Origin: a virus
Length of the DNA: 47,792 nucleotides
IMG/VR virus record: IMGVR_UViG_3300044511_000182
Location: 1-47,792 of that record
Strand: one strand, 5' to 3'
Shown here: positions 14,250 through 20,510 of the stretch, piece after piece
How the letters are laid out: each line of letters starts with the position of its first letter
Position numbering within the stretch: position 1 is the first letter of the stretch
The notes under the pieces: generated by a model
Seen by the model: only the letters and a program-made list of their open reading frames with translations
Databases searched by the model: none
Told to the model about the DNA's origin: nothing
Made by a program: the position numbers and the translations under genes

Positions 14250-14517
14250 GAAGCGAGAGAGTATCACGCTCTATCACGGAACACCCGTGCCGTTTGCGAA
14301 GGGCACGCGCAAGGTTCACCCTACGCCGACAACGCAAGACACGGGCGGCTATCCGCTGGGCTGGCGTATCGCACACGCAACGAGCGACATAACGGAAGCT
14401 CGACTGTACGGTGACGTCGTCTATGAGGTGGCCTATGACGAGCACACGCAAGAAGGGTATGGAACTACTTGCTACTTTAGCGAGCGCGGATTTCGGATTG
14501 TTGGGCGAGTGTCGTGA
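14242..14517 (+). CDS. Candidate Arr-like ADP-ribosyltransferase
   Basis: 91 aa. SITLYHGTPVPFAKGTRK near the N-terminus and LYGDVVYEVAYDEH later resemble the H-G-T and V-Y-E-V blocks of small Arr-type/rifampicin ADP-ribosyltransferases, which transfer ADP-ribose from NAD. The acidic catalytic residue cannot be assigned by eye, and the protein is shorter than typical Arr (about 140 aa). If correct, it could modify host proteins. GTG start overlaps the previous stop. Confidence 0.4.
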   Translation: MSEKRESITLYHGTPVPFAKGTRKVHPTPTTQDTGGYPLGWRIAHATSDITEARLYGDVVYEVAYDEHTQEGYGTTCYFSERGFRIVGRVS

Positions 14518-14674
14518 TGATGAGGGGAACGACTAGATAGGCACCGCGACGGCGCGTTGCGCGATCCGCAGTCCATCCTTAGGGCGCCGAGGTCGCGGAT
14601 TGGCCGTCAGCCGGGGACAACCGCAACTATTGTCGTCATCTGGCCCACCGCAGTATGGTGGTACCATCTGCAAC

Positions 14675-14899
14675 ATGGCCAACAAGCGACCAGCGAAGCG
14701 CAAGAGTCCCGCGAAGAAGAGTCGAACTTCGAAGGGACCCAAGGGGTCGGTGGGGCGCGGATCGGGCGGGACTTCCAAGGGAACTTCGCGCAAGCTGGGC
14801 GGGACCAAGAAGACTTCACGCAAGCGTGGAGATGCCACAGAAGCTGAGGAGAACTTGGAGTTTGAGTCTTGGCTCCACGATGTGTTTGACTCTGAATAG
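14675..14899 (+). CDS. Lys/Ser-rich histone-like protein
   Basis: 74 aa. The first 50 residues are K/R/S/T/G/P only (starts MANKRPAKRKSPAKKSR), like a histone-H1 tail; the end is acidic (EENLEFESWLHDVFDSE). TTGTCG-N18-TATGGT lies upstream, and TACCAT is 7 nt before the ATG. Nonspecific DNA or RNA binding is likely from composition. A second H1-like gene lies at 27555. Confidence 0.65.
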   Translation: MANKRPAKRKSPAKKSRTSKGPKGSVGRGSGGTSKGTSRKLGGTKKTSRKRGDATEAEENLEFESWLHDVFDSE

Positions 14900-15002
14900 A
14901 CCATTACAGCGGGTGTGTTCTCTCCGGCGGGTGCGCCCTGTCTAACTAGTCAATGTTCGCGAACACCTAGAGGATTTGTTGCGGATCGCAATAATCGGAC
15001 AA

Positions 15003-15030
15003 GGTGCCACGCGGTCAGTCTAGACAGACT
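15003..15030. terminator. Hairpin at 3' end of 15020 gene
   Basis: CAGTCT-AGAC-AGACTG inverted repeat just downstream of the leftward stop codon; no U-run. Confidence 0.3.
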
Positions 15031-15232
15031 GGGGCTCAGTTTCGAGTACGACCCCGCTTTCCGCCACCGTCAATGTGGCTAACTCCTCCTCGATGGTGAG
15101 GGGGCGAAGTAATGCCCTAATGTCCAGAAGCTTATCGACGAGCTCTGACGACGAGAACAGTTCTCTCCCAGATGCCTCCGTGAGCAGAAGGTCTATTGTC
15201 GCGAGGACTTGGCGCGCGCGGTCATTTGTCAT
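15020..15232 (-). CDS. Hypothetical 70-aa helical protein
   Basis: Starts MTNDRARQVLATIDLLLTE (a GTG one codon earlier is possible); helices SSSELVDKLLDIRALL and TIEEELATL. The TGACGGTGG motif lies in frame near the end (LTVAES). Transcribed from 15306-15327. Confidence 0.6.
   Translation of the reverse strand: MTNDRARQVLATIDLLLTEASGRELFSSSELVDKLLDIRALLRPLTIEEELATLTVAESGVVLETEPQSV
15064..15072 (-). promoter_or_regulatory. TGACGGTGG site l
   Basis: In frame near the end of the 15020 gene. Confidence 0.45.
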
Positions 15233-15305
15233 CACGATAGTTTACCGCTTGACGCTTCGTGGCTTCTTCACTAGTCAACCTTCTTTATTGTGGATAGTTG
15301 CGAGC

Positions 15306-15327
15306 ATCTTAGTAGCGGTCGTCGCTA
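15306..15327 (-). promoter_or_regulatory. Phage promoter, feeds 15020 gene
   Basis: TAGCGACGAC-CGCTAC-TAAGAT; one change in the element. Confidence 0.75.
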
Positions 15328-15346
15328 GTCCAGCACGGGCGCGTCC

Positions 15347-15664
15347 CTACATCGCGCCGACGCGCACGCTCGTGGCGAACCTGCTCGCGAGTCCGGACTC
15401 GTAGATGTCGCCCGTCGCGGTGATGAGATAGATGGGAAGCCAACAGTCTCCCTCGCGGACGCGCGCATCGAGTTCCTTACCGCGCGTCCACTTCGTGTTG
15501 ACGAACTGCTTCGCCTCGTCGTAGTCGTAGAAGTAGTGATCCTTCGCGATGGCGAGATCGGTGCTCGAACGCGCCCTGCGCGCCTCGCGTTCCTCTTGCG
15601 TCAGGCTCACGGTGACCCTGATGACGGGCGCTCCGTACATTTTGGGCGTCTTGGTGGTGGTCAT
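15347..15664 (-). CDS. Hypothetical 105-aa protein
   Basis: CGGAGGAACT precedes the ATG. Contains VIRVTVSLTQEEREARRARSS, HYFYDYDEAKQFVNTKW and CWLPIYLITATGDIYESG; probably an alpha/beta domain. No family. Own promoter at 15700-15721. Confidence 0.7.
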   Translation of the reverse strand: MTTTKTPKMYGAPVIRVTVSLTQEEREARRARSSTDLAIAKDHYFYDYDEAKQFVNTKWTRGKELDARVREGDCWLPIYLITATGDIYESGLASRFATSVRVGAM

Positions 15665-15699
15665 AGTTCCTCCGTGTTGGGTTGTGAGATGTTGCGAAC

Positions 15700-15721
15700 A
15701 GACTATCGACGGTCGCCGCTA
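15700..15721 (-). promoter_or_regulatory. Phage promoter overlapping a stop codon
   Basis: TAGCGGCGAC-CGTCGA-TAGTCT; TAG is the stop of the 15719 gene; feeds 15347 gene. Confidence 0.78.
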
Positions 15722-16096
15722 GTCGATCTCGTCGTCGTTCGGTTCGTCGTCGTTCTTGTCTCCCGCGAACTGCGAGATGAGATGGACGAACCCATCGTTC
15801 GGTTCGTCCTCGTTGTGCCAGACTGCCGAGATGAAGCGCAACGAACACGACGCGTCCCACCACTCGCCCAACAGTTCGTACATCGCATCGGGTGTCTGGC
15901 TCCCCGCCTCTACCATGTTCTCGTAGGGGTTCTCGCGGAACCACTCCGCCTCTGTCTCGTCCATCGCGAGATAGATCTTGTGGCACCCGTCGTGCGCGAT
16001 CAGGATTGCGTCGTTCAGGTACTCGCGCGTGGCAGTCCAACCCTCGTTGAGGTTGTCCGCGTCGTGCGGTGCGTAGTCGCTCTGTTGTTTGGTCAT
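15719..16096 (-). CDS. Hypothetical 125-aa acidic protein
   Basis: ATG 16096 (MTKQQSDYAPHD) lies 7 nt after TATGAT, so leaderless; an in-frame ATG at 16108 lies inside the -10 box. Contains GWTATREYLNDAILIAHDGCHKIYLAM and YELLGEWWDASCSLRFISAVW; ends in an Asp/Glu-rich tail. Next to two LexA-like boxes. No family. Confidence 0.72.
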   Translation of the reverse strand: MTKQQSDYAPHDADNLNEGWTATREYLNDAILIAHDGCHKIYLAMDETEAEWFRENPYENMVEAGSQTPDAMYELLGEWWDASCSLRFISAVWHNEDEPNDGFVHLISQFAGDKNDDEPNDDEID

Positions 16097-16103
16097 GGGG
16101 ATC

Positions 16104-16125
16104 ATCATAACTACGCTCGCCGCTT
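16104..16125 (-). promoter_or_regulatory. Phage promoter, feeds 15719 gene
   Basis: AAGCGGCGAG-CGTAGT-TATGAT; two changes in the element. Confidence 0.7.
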
Positions 16126-16133
16126 GGTCGAAC

Positions 16134-16147
16134 CGAACATATGTTCG
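16134..16147. promoter_or_regulatory. LexA-like box 3
   Basis: CGAAC-ATAT-GTTCG in the first unit. Confidence 0.68.
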
Positions 16148-16165
16148 CCAGAAGCTTGGTCAAAC

Positions 16166-16179
16166 CGAACATATGTTCG
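16166..16179. promoter_or_regulatory. LexA-like box 4
   Basis: CGAAC-ATAT-GTTCG in the second unit. Confidence 0.68.
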
Positions 16180-16190
16180 CCAGAAGCGCC

Positions 16191-16212
16191 AAGCGGCGAC
16201 ACCTAGTAAGAT
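16191..16212 (+). promoter_or_regulatory. Phage promoter, feeds 16257 and 16506
   Basis: AAGCGGCGAC-ACCTAG-TAAGAT. Confidence 0.78.
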
Positions 16213-16256
16213 GACTACCGTACATCAGGCAGTACGAACCAACACAAGGAGACACC

Positions 16257-16493
16257 GTGAGCAACGCGCTCGCTAACGCGAACATCAAGAAGGAGTTCGG
16301 GGAGTTCTCGGGCAAGACCGTCAAGGTCGTGCGCGCGATGAACGAACGAGAGATGTCCGCGATGGGGTGGGGCGAGTATCCGAGCGACCCCGCTCTCGTC
16401 ATCGTGTTCACCGACAACACCGCGCTCATCGTCTCGTCCGACCCCGAGGGCAATAGTGGCGGTTGGCTGTTCGTCGCCGACCTAGATGCGTGA
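16257..16493 (+). CDS. Hypothetical 78-aa protein
   Basis: GTG follows AAGGAGACACC. Reads MSNALANANIKKEFGEFSGKTVKVVRAMNEREM, then PALVIVFTDNTALIVSSDPEGN and GWLFVAD: a small beta-rich domain with a helix; conserved-looking but not recognised. LexA-like boxes 3 and 4 precede its promoter. Confidence 0.7.
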   Translation: MSNALANANIKKEFGEFSGKTVKVVRAMNEREMSAMGWGEYPSDPALVIVFTDNTALIVSSDPEGNSGGWLFVADLDA

Positions 16494-16505
16494 CGACACC
16501 GCGTA

Positions 16506-16724
16506 ATGGATGACCTTGACCGCAAACCCAAGAGGTTCGGCATTTATCACGGGGCGAACGAGCTCTCGGGACTGACGGCAACGGGGTCGCTTGCGCGCCC
16601 AATGCCGGAACTTCTCGCGGAGTTTGATGAGCTCTCGGATGCCCAGGAGTTCATGGTGTCGCTCGCGGAGGAGCTGGGCTACTTCATAGCCGAGGCGGTA
16701 CGGGAGAAACCCGACTCCGAGTAG
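16506..16724 (+). CDS. Hypothetical 72-aa protein
   Basis: Starts 13 nt after the previous stop. MDDLDRKPKRFGIYHGANELSG, then PELLAEFDELSDAQEFMVSLAEELGYFIAEAV, mostly helical and acidic. No family. Confidence 0.6.
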   Translation: MDDLDRKPKRFGIYHGANELSGLTATGSLARPMPELLAEFDELSDAQEFMVSLAEELGYFIAEAVREKPDSE

Positions 16725-16747
16725 CCATGTTCGCCGCTACGCCGGAA

Positions 16748-16761
16748 CGAACACATGTTAG
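16748..16761. promoter_or_regulatory. Degenerate LexA-like box 5
   Basis: CGAAC-ACAT-GTTAG, one change in the right half; just upstream of the duplicated promoter element. Confidence 0.4.
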
Positions 16762-16801
16762 CTCTGGCCTAGCGGCGACTTAGCTCTGGTCTAGCGGCGA
16801 C
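16758..16801 (+). repeat. 22-bp tandem duplication of the promoter element
   Basis: Two 22-nt units, each ending TAGCGGCGAC (16770-16779 and 16792-16801), one base different. Only the second is followed by a -10 box at the standard spacing. Confidence 0.85.
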
Positions 16802-16813
16802 CGTCGCTATGCT
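16792..16813 (+). promoter_or_regulatory. Phage promoter, feeds 16821 gene
   Basis: TAGCGGCGAC-CGTCGC-TATGCT; GTG start 8 nt later. Confidence 0.8.
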
Positions 16814-16820
16814 ATTGCCC

Positions 16821-17018
16821 GTGGAACGACCGACCGAGAGCACCGAGTCTGAGGTCTTCATCGGTTGCTGTGAGATGGAGACAGACACATGGGCGTGCGG
16901 CACCTGTGACACTCTGATAGGCACGCACATCACGCCCAACCCACACAACCTCGACCACACCGAGTACCGCTACGTGTGCGCTCCCTGCGCGCAGAAGTTT
17001 GGCGAGGGGGGCAGGTAG
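16821..17018 (+). CDS. Small zinc-finger protein
   Basis: 65 aa from GTG 16821, leaderless from the promoter above. CC at GCCEMETDTWACGTCDTLIGTH and YVCAPCAQKFGEGG give a C-x2-C ... C-x2-C arrangement expected to bind one zinc. No ribosome-binding site, as expected for leaderless mRNA. Role unknown. Confidence 0.68.
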   Translation: MERPTESTESEVFIGCCEMETDTWACGTCDTLIGTHITPNPHNLDHTEYRYVCAPCAQKFGEGGR

Positions 17019-17022
17019 GCAC

Positions 17023-17044
17023 TAGCGGCGACGCTTGCTAGTAT
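17023..17044 (+). promoter_or_regulatory. Phage promoter, feeds 17051 and 17308
   Basis: TAGCGGCGAC-GCTTGC-TAGTAT; ATG 6 nt after the box. Confidence 0.82.
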
Positions 17045-17050
17045 TGACCC

Positions 17051-17308
17051 ATGACCATCAACTACACGCTCACCATCAAGTTCACGGCAGACCGCCCACT
17101 CACGCAGACCGAAGCGGACTTCCTCTGCGGATCCATCGAAGCGCAGATAGACGACCCCGCACACCACGACGGCGAGTCACGGCGCGCCGAGTTCTCATCG
17201 CGCGTCGTGGGGATGAAGTGGGATGGACAGATAGACAACGACGACAACCCCTTCTTCCGCAACGATGCTGGCAAGATTACTGTCGGGTTCAGTTGGGGCG
17301 ACGTCTAG
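17051..17308 (+). CDS. Hypothetical 85-aa protein
   Basis: Leaderless start. MTINYTLTIKFTADRPLTQTEADFLCGSIEAQIDD, then EFSSRVVGMKWDGQI and ITVGFSWGDV: beta-alpha-beta pattern. Its TAG overlaps the GTG of the following gene. No family. Confidence 0.7.
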   Translation: MTINYTLTIKFTADRPLTQTEADFLCGSIEAQIDDPAHHDGESRRAEFSSRVVGMKWDGQIDNDDNPFFRNDAGKITVGFSWGDV

Positions 17309-17772
17309 TGTCGTTCCGCGAGCCAGCGACAGTCATACGCGTCGGCAGCGACGGCACCATCACGCGCCATGAAATCAAGTCATACGCCGAGGCGGCCCGA
17401 CTCGTCACCGATGGCGCGATAGATCTCATCGCCGGAGACAAGGATCGCACTTGGTACATGATTGTGGACGACATTGGTCTCGTGACAGACCCTCCGTTGC
17501 CGATCAACCTAGGGGCATCCGTGCTGGTCTCTGGGATTATCGCTGGACCAGTCGTCATCGTCGGCGCGGAGATGGACGATGGTCCCGGCTACGAGCCACT
17601 CCCATCATTCTTCTTCTCTGCCGACTTCGCGGAACTGATTGGGCAGGCTCAGGCGAGCCCAGAGTTTCGTCACGAGATCGAACATCGGCGGGCTAGAATG
17701 TCTCTTGACCCAGTCATCATCAGTCTTGGCGACAGGGTTGCTACCGCACCGGAGGTCGAGGGACTAGGGTAA
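17308..17772 (+). CDS. DUF3846-like protein
   Basis: 154 aa. GTG start in TAGTG overlap. The blocks AARLVTDGAIDLIAG, TWYMIVDDIGLVTDPPLPINLGASVLVSG and IIAGPVVIVGA match the layout of DUF3846 (basic strand, VGG/EL patch, 'vdeeg.....lp.N..A..l......I.G.vvi.g'), common in actinobacteria and their phages. Function unknown. The C-terminal 55 residues are extra. Confidence 0.6.
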   Translation: MSFREPATVIRVGSDGTITRHEIKSYAEAARLVTDGAIDLIAGDKDRTWYMIVDDIGLVTDPPLPINLGASVLVSGIIAGPVVIVGAEMDDGPGYEPLPSFFFSADFAELIGQAQASPEFRHEIEHRRARMSLDPVIISLGDRVATAPEVEGLG

Positions 17773-17784
17773 TCGTCCATAAAC

Positions 17785-17868
17785 ATGCTTGCTCGGACGA
17801 TTATCGCAATCGGGATTATGGTCGTACTCGCCTGTTTGGTGTCGGCGGCAAACATCCCACGCAAATAG
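17785..17868 (+). CDS. 27-aa membrane peptide
   Basis: MLARTIIAIGIMVVLACLVS forms one hydrophobic span, then SAANIPRK. No ribosome-binding site; 13 nt after the DUF3846-like stop. Short, so uncertain. Confidence 0.45.
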   Translation: MLARTIIAIGIMVVLACLVSAANIPRK

Positions 17869-17884
17869 CAGATAATATCGCAAT

Positions 17885-18085
17885 ATGGATTTCTTTCGAT
17901 GTGAGACTTGCGGTCTCGGGATTAGGCCGCAAGACAGTCATACGGTAAAGAAAGTGTCTGCCTGGATCTACTCAGCCGGCTCGGGCAAGAAGGTCCACTC
18001 GATAGATCAAGACCACTATCGGTATATGCACGACTACTGTCTCGAATCCCTGAAACAAGCTCCTGCGCAAGAAGGATTTCTCTGA
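17885..18085 (+). CDS. Small Cys/His protein
   Basis: 66 aa. Starts MDFFRCETCGLGIRPQDSH, with later HYRYMHDYCLESL; Cys-x2-Cys plus His/Cys suggests a zinc-binding fold. TAATAT ends 6 nt before the ATG (leaderless). Stop overlaps the next ATG. Confidence 0.68.
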   Translation: MDFFRCETCGLGIRPQDSHTVKKVSAWIYSAGSGKKVHSIDQDHYRYMHDYCLESLKQAPAQEGFL

Positions 18086-18312
18086 TGGTGTTGTGGCTCG
18101 CTCTCGTGGTGTTGGTGTTGTTAATCGTTCTTGTGCTTACTGATGACTGGCACAAGATTGATGACCCAGCGGGGTGGGATGGAGTCTCGAGGAAGTACCT
18201 CCACAACGGGCGCTCGGTTGGGTATGACGCCCGGGGTAACAAGATCAAACACGATCCCAACAGAAATCCCTACAACCAGGCGCCGTATCGCAATCTCACG
18301 GAATCAGATTAG
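18085..18312 (+). CDS. Single-span membrane protein
   Basis: 75 aa. Residues 3-19 (LWLALVVLVLLIVLVL) form one membrane helix; the rest is polar (DDWHKIDDPAGWDGVSRKYLHNGRSVGYDARGNK split by charged turns). Translationally coupled to the Cys/His protein. No family. Confidence 0.68.
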   Translation: MVLWLALVVLVLLIVLVLTDDWHKIDDPAGWDGVSRKYLHNGRSVGYDARGNKIKHDPNRNPYNQAPYRNLTESD

Positions 18313-18384
18313 AAGAAACTTTGCCACCATGCGACTCGAGTGCCGCTAAGCACCACGGGCAGGTAACTAGGGTGATTTCGCGCG

Positions 18385-18627
18385 TTAGGTGGTCGCTTCC
18401 TCTGTGTCCTCTGCGTCCTCGGTGCGCGAGATGTACGCGATGACTTCCTCGTCATCGTGAAGCATCTCAGCGTGTACGACTAGGTCAAGCCATAGGGCGT
18501 AGCAGAAATCTGCGGCCTCTTGGGTCGCGCAGTTGATGACGAACGTCGCCGAGCGATCCTCGGTCGTGTAGATGACCGTGACGGCGTTGCCGTCTATGTC
18601 CACGCCGACGGGCGTTCCCGTAATCAC
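18385..18627 (-). CDS. Hypothetical 80-aa protein
   Basis: GTG overlaps the upstream stop (GTGA). GTPVGVDIDGNAVTVIYTTEDRSATFVI, then CATQEAADFCYALWLDLV, then an acidic tail EDAEDTEEATT. Small beta-alpha domain, no family. Confidence 0.65.
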   Translation of the reverse strand: MITGTPVGVDIDGNAVTVIYTTEDRSATFVINCATQEAADFCYALWLDLVVHAEMLHDDEEVIAYISRTEDAEDTEEATT

Positions 18628-18980
18628 GCCTCCACCATACCCTTGCTCGTCGCTTCGATGAGGTCTTGTAGCACCTTGTCTCCCGTGGCATCGGCGCGCA
18701 CGACCTGTCTCGCTCCATCGGGCGAACGCAACACGAGCCAGTGGACGGTCTTGTCGCCATCGCGCCCATGACGCAAGACGACCGCACGAGCAAGCCCGAG
18801 CATCGCCATCTTGCTGTCGGTTGTGTACCGATGGTCCACGACGACCGATGGGTCGAATGAGTATCCGCGCGTTGAGTGTGCGCGGTTGTAGGTCATCGCC
18901 CGATAGGAATACATCCCGTTCGCGACGCGACCTCCGCGAGCGCGTCGCGATGGCATCACATCAAACCTGGAACATCCCAT
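18624..18980 (-). CDS. Hypothetical 118-aa protein
   Basis: GGAGGCTTCTT precedes the ATG. MGCSRFDVMPSRRARGGRVANGMYSYRAMTYNR at the start, VVVDHRYTTDSKMAML, then TVHWLVLRSPDGARQVVRAD. No family. Promoter 19016-19037. Confidence 0.68.
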   Translation of the reverse strand: MGCSRFDVMPSRRARGGRVANGMYSYRAMTYNRAHSTRGYSFDPSVVVDHRYTTDSKMAMLGLARAVVLRHGRDGDKTVHWLVLRSPDGARQVVRADATGDKVLQDLIEATSKGMVEA

Positions 18981-19015
18981 AAGAAGCCTCCGCGTGGTGT
19001 GCTGTTGGTGGTACC

Positions 19016-19037
19016 AATCTAGTTGCCGTCGCCGCTA
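19016..19037 (-). promoter_or_regulatory. Phage promoter, feeds 18624 gene
   Basis: TAGCGGCGAC-GGCAAC-TAGATT. Confidence 0.78.
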
Positions 19038-19104
19038 GCCGACGAACTCGGCAGGGGAGATAACACCCCGACCCTCACCCCAGCGGGCGAACGACGACGA
19101 GAAC

Positions 19105-19126
19105 TAGCGGCGACGACATCTATGCT
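19105..19126 (+). promoter_or_regulatory. Phage promoter, feeds 19154 gene
   Basis: TAGCGGCGAC-GACATC-TATGCT. Confidence 0.8.
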
Positions 19127-19153
19127 TGGGGACAACACACAAGGGAGGATGAG

Positions 19154-19369
19154 ATGAGCGCAGAGTTCAACACCACCGAATACGAGTTTGAGCATGGGCG
19201 GAAGCCTGGCGGATCAGGCACTTGGGCCTTCACGCCGCACTTCGGGTGGGGGTCATGCCCAACAGCCCCACTCGAGGGGATCGTGTACGTGACCGACACC
19301 TACGCGAACGCGAAGCGGGAGTGCGCCAAGCAGCACCCCGACATCACCCGCTGGGTGGTGCTCGCCTAG
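19154..19369 (+). CDS. Hypothetical 71-aa protein
   Basis: AGGGAGGATGAG precedes the ATG. MSAEFNTTEYEFEHGRKPGGSGTWAF, WGSCPTAPLEGIVYVTDTYANAKRECAKQHP, ending WVVLA. Resembles small phage proteins with 'gGxGxWaF' openings; role unknown. Confidence 0.7.
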   Translation: MSAEFNTTEYEFEHGRKPGGSGTWAFTPHFGWGSCPTAPLEGIVYVTDTYANAKRECAKQHPDITRWVVLA

Positions 19370-19408
19370 TTTGAGCGCGAAGTCCAACACTTCGCCGTGG
19401 CGATCTTG

Positions 19409-19430
19409 TAGCGACGACCCCAAGTAGCAT
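19409..19430 (+). promoter_or_regulatory. Phage promoter, feeds 19438 gene
   Basis: TAGCGACGAC-CCCAAG-TAGCAT; ATG 7 nt later. Confidence 0.75.
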
Positions 19431-19437
19431 CGCAGTC

Positions 19438-19713
19438 ATGACCAACGCGCACAACTTCGGTATGTTCACCGATGAGGGTAACGCCCAACTCACGGCTCTC
19501 GCCGAACGATTCATCCGCGAGCGAGCCCTCTTCGCCGGACAGCCTGGCGAGTGTCGGTTCCCGGAAGATTGGGACATGGTGGCGGCATTGCTTGACTATC
19601 TAAGGACGGACGGCGAGGGGTTCACCGAGACGCACCCCGAATACCAAGACACCGCGGTACGAGAAGAGATGTTCAGTTGGCTCATGCGTCGCCTAGTGCC
19701 GTCGCTCAACTAG
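19438..19713 (+). CDS. Hypothetical 91-aa protein
   Basis: Leaderless start MTNAHNFGMFTDEGNAQL. Helical: LAERFIRERALFAG, DWDMVAALLDYLRT, AVREEMFSWLMRRLV. No family. Confidence 0.7.
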   Translation: MTNAHNFGMFTDEGNAQLTALAERFIRERALFAGQPGECRFPEDWDMVAALLDYLRTDGEGFTETHPEYQDTAVREEMFSWLMRRLVPSLN

Positions 19714-19729
19714 GGAGAGAACTGAGGCC

Positions 19730-19751
19730 TAGCGGCGACACACATTACGGT
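19730..19751 (+). promoter_or_regulatory. Phage promoter, feeds 19782 gene
   Basis: TAGCGGCGAC-ACACAT-TACGGT. Confidence 0.75.
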
Positions 19752-19781
19752 ACTAAGTGCGTACTACATCGGGAGGTACCC

Positions 19782-20066
19782 GTGAGCATCAGAGAGACAT
19801 ACACCGCGACCATCACGCTGAATGTCCAGCAACTGTTTGAGTGTCACAAAGCATTGTGTGAACGGGTCAGCACATACTTGGACGGCACGGACGAGCAATA
19901 CCCGTACCGCTGGCAAGACCTTGAGACGCTCAGCTCAGTCGCATCCATCTTGCGCCGACACCTTGACATTATCGTGAACGGATACGAAGATGAGATCGCG
20001 ACCAAGGAAGCGACCGCGCTGGACGACGACGATGCTGTGAGACGCTTCATTGAGGGGAGCAAGTAG
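19782..20066 (+). CDS. Hypothetical 94-aa protein
   Basis: GGGAGGTACCC precedes GTG. MSIRETYTATITLNVQQLFECHKALCERV followed by two long helices (DLETLSSVASILRRHLDII, ATALDDDDAVRRFIEGSK). No family. Confidence 0.7.
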   Translation: MSIRETYTATITLNVQQLFECHKALCERVSTYLDGTDEQYPYRWQDLETLSSVASILRRHLDIIVNGYEDEIATKEATALDDDDAVRRFIEGSK

Positions 20067-20070
20067 TCGC

Positions 20071-20092
20071 TAGCGGCGACCGTAGATATACT
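20071..20092 (+). promoter_or_regulatory. Phage promoter, feeds 20128 gene
   Basis: TAGCGGCGAC-CGTAGA-TATACT. Confidence 0.8.
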
Positions 20093-20127
20093 TGGAGACA
20101 ACACACACAACGGAGGTACTAAACGGT

Positions 20128-20406
20128 ATGGAGAAGATGCCAATGCACCAGACAACCGCGACGCTGATCGGTTGGATCATCGATGCGGCAAGAGAGGGGC
20201 GCTACTGCCACGGCAACGGTGCCATCTACTGCATCGTGGACAGGGTCGGCAACCACCAGGTCATTGACCTCAACGGCGGTATGTTCGGCACGATGACGCT
20301 GGTGAGCCAACCCAACCCCGTGGAACCCCACGTGAGCATCAGCACCGCGACCAACCTTGAGGACTTCCTCAGCCGGCACTACCTCATGGACAACAGTCTG
20401 TCCTAG
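20128..20406 (+). CDS. Hypothetical 92-aa protein
   Basis: MEKMPMHQTTATLIGWIIDAAREGRY, then IYCIVDRVGNHQVIDLNGGMFGTMTLV, ending FLSRHYLMDNSLS. GGAGG lies 13 nt before the ATG; TTG/ATG alternatives upstream exist. No family. Confidence 0.65.
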   Translation: MEKMPMHQTTATLIGWIIDAAREGRYCHGNGAIYCIVDRVGNHQVIDLNGGMFGTMTLVSQPNPVEPHVSISTATNLEDFLSRHYLMDNSLS

Positions 20407-20443
20407 TAGTTCTACTGAGAGAACTACCTCACGGGCTAGTGAG
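20406..20443 (+). terminator. Tandem hairpins after 20128 gene
   Basis: GTAGTTCT-ACTGAG-AGAACTAC (8-bp stem) directly followed by CTCAC-GGGCTA-GTGAG (5-bp stem). No U-run, as often in actinobacteria. Confidence 0.5.
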
Positions 20444-20464
20444 CCGGAGCATTGCGTTGTCGCG

Positions 20465-20486
20465 TAGCGGCGGCCTCAGATAGCAT
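20465..20486 (+). promoter_or_regulatory. Phage promoter, feeds 20511 gene
   Basis: TAGCGGCGGC-CTCAGA-TAGCAT. Confidence 0.75.
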
Positions 20487-20510
20487 TGACCACAACACAA
20501 GGAGATGCCC

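Larger units (their letters stand above)
16123..16186. repeat. 32-bp tandem duplication carrying a LexA-like box
   Basis: Two adjacent 32-nt units differing at one base, each with one box, exactly filling the gap between divergent promoters 16104-16125 and 16191-16212. Confidence 0.85.

Noticed and set aside
14533-14904. 123-codon leftward ORF
   Set aside because: Antisense to the Lys/Ser-rich gene and Pro/Leu-rich; the last 35 codons could be real but lack a start signal.
14953-14964. TGTTCGCGAACA palindrome as another LexA-like box
   Set aside because: Half-sites are in the reverse order (GTTC before GAAC), so it does not fit the operator seen elsewhere.
16123-16186. CRISPR array
   Set aside because: Only two adjacent units without spacers; no cas genes anywhere.
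15477-16202. 241-codon leftward ORF
   Set aside because: Arg-rich shadow crossing two promoters, two operators and two convincing genes in another frame.
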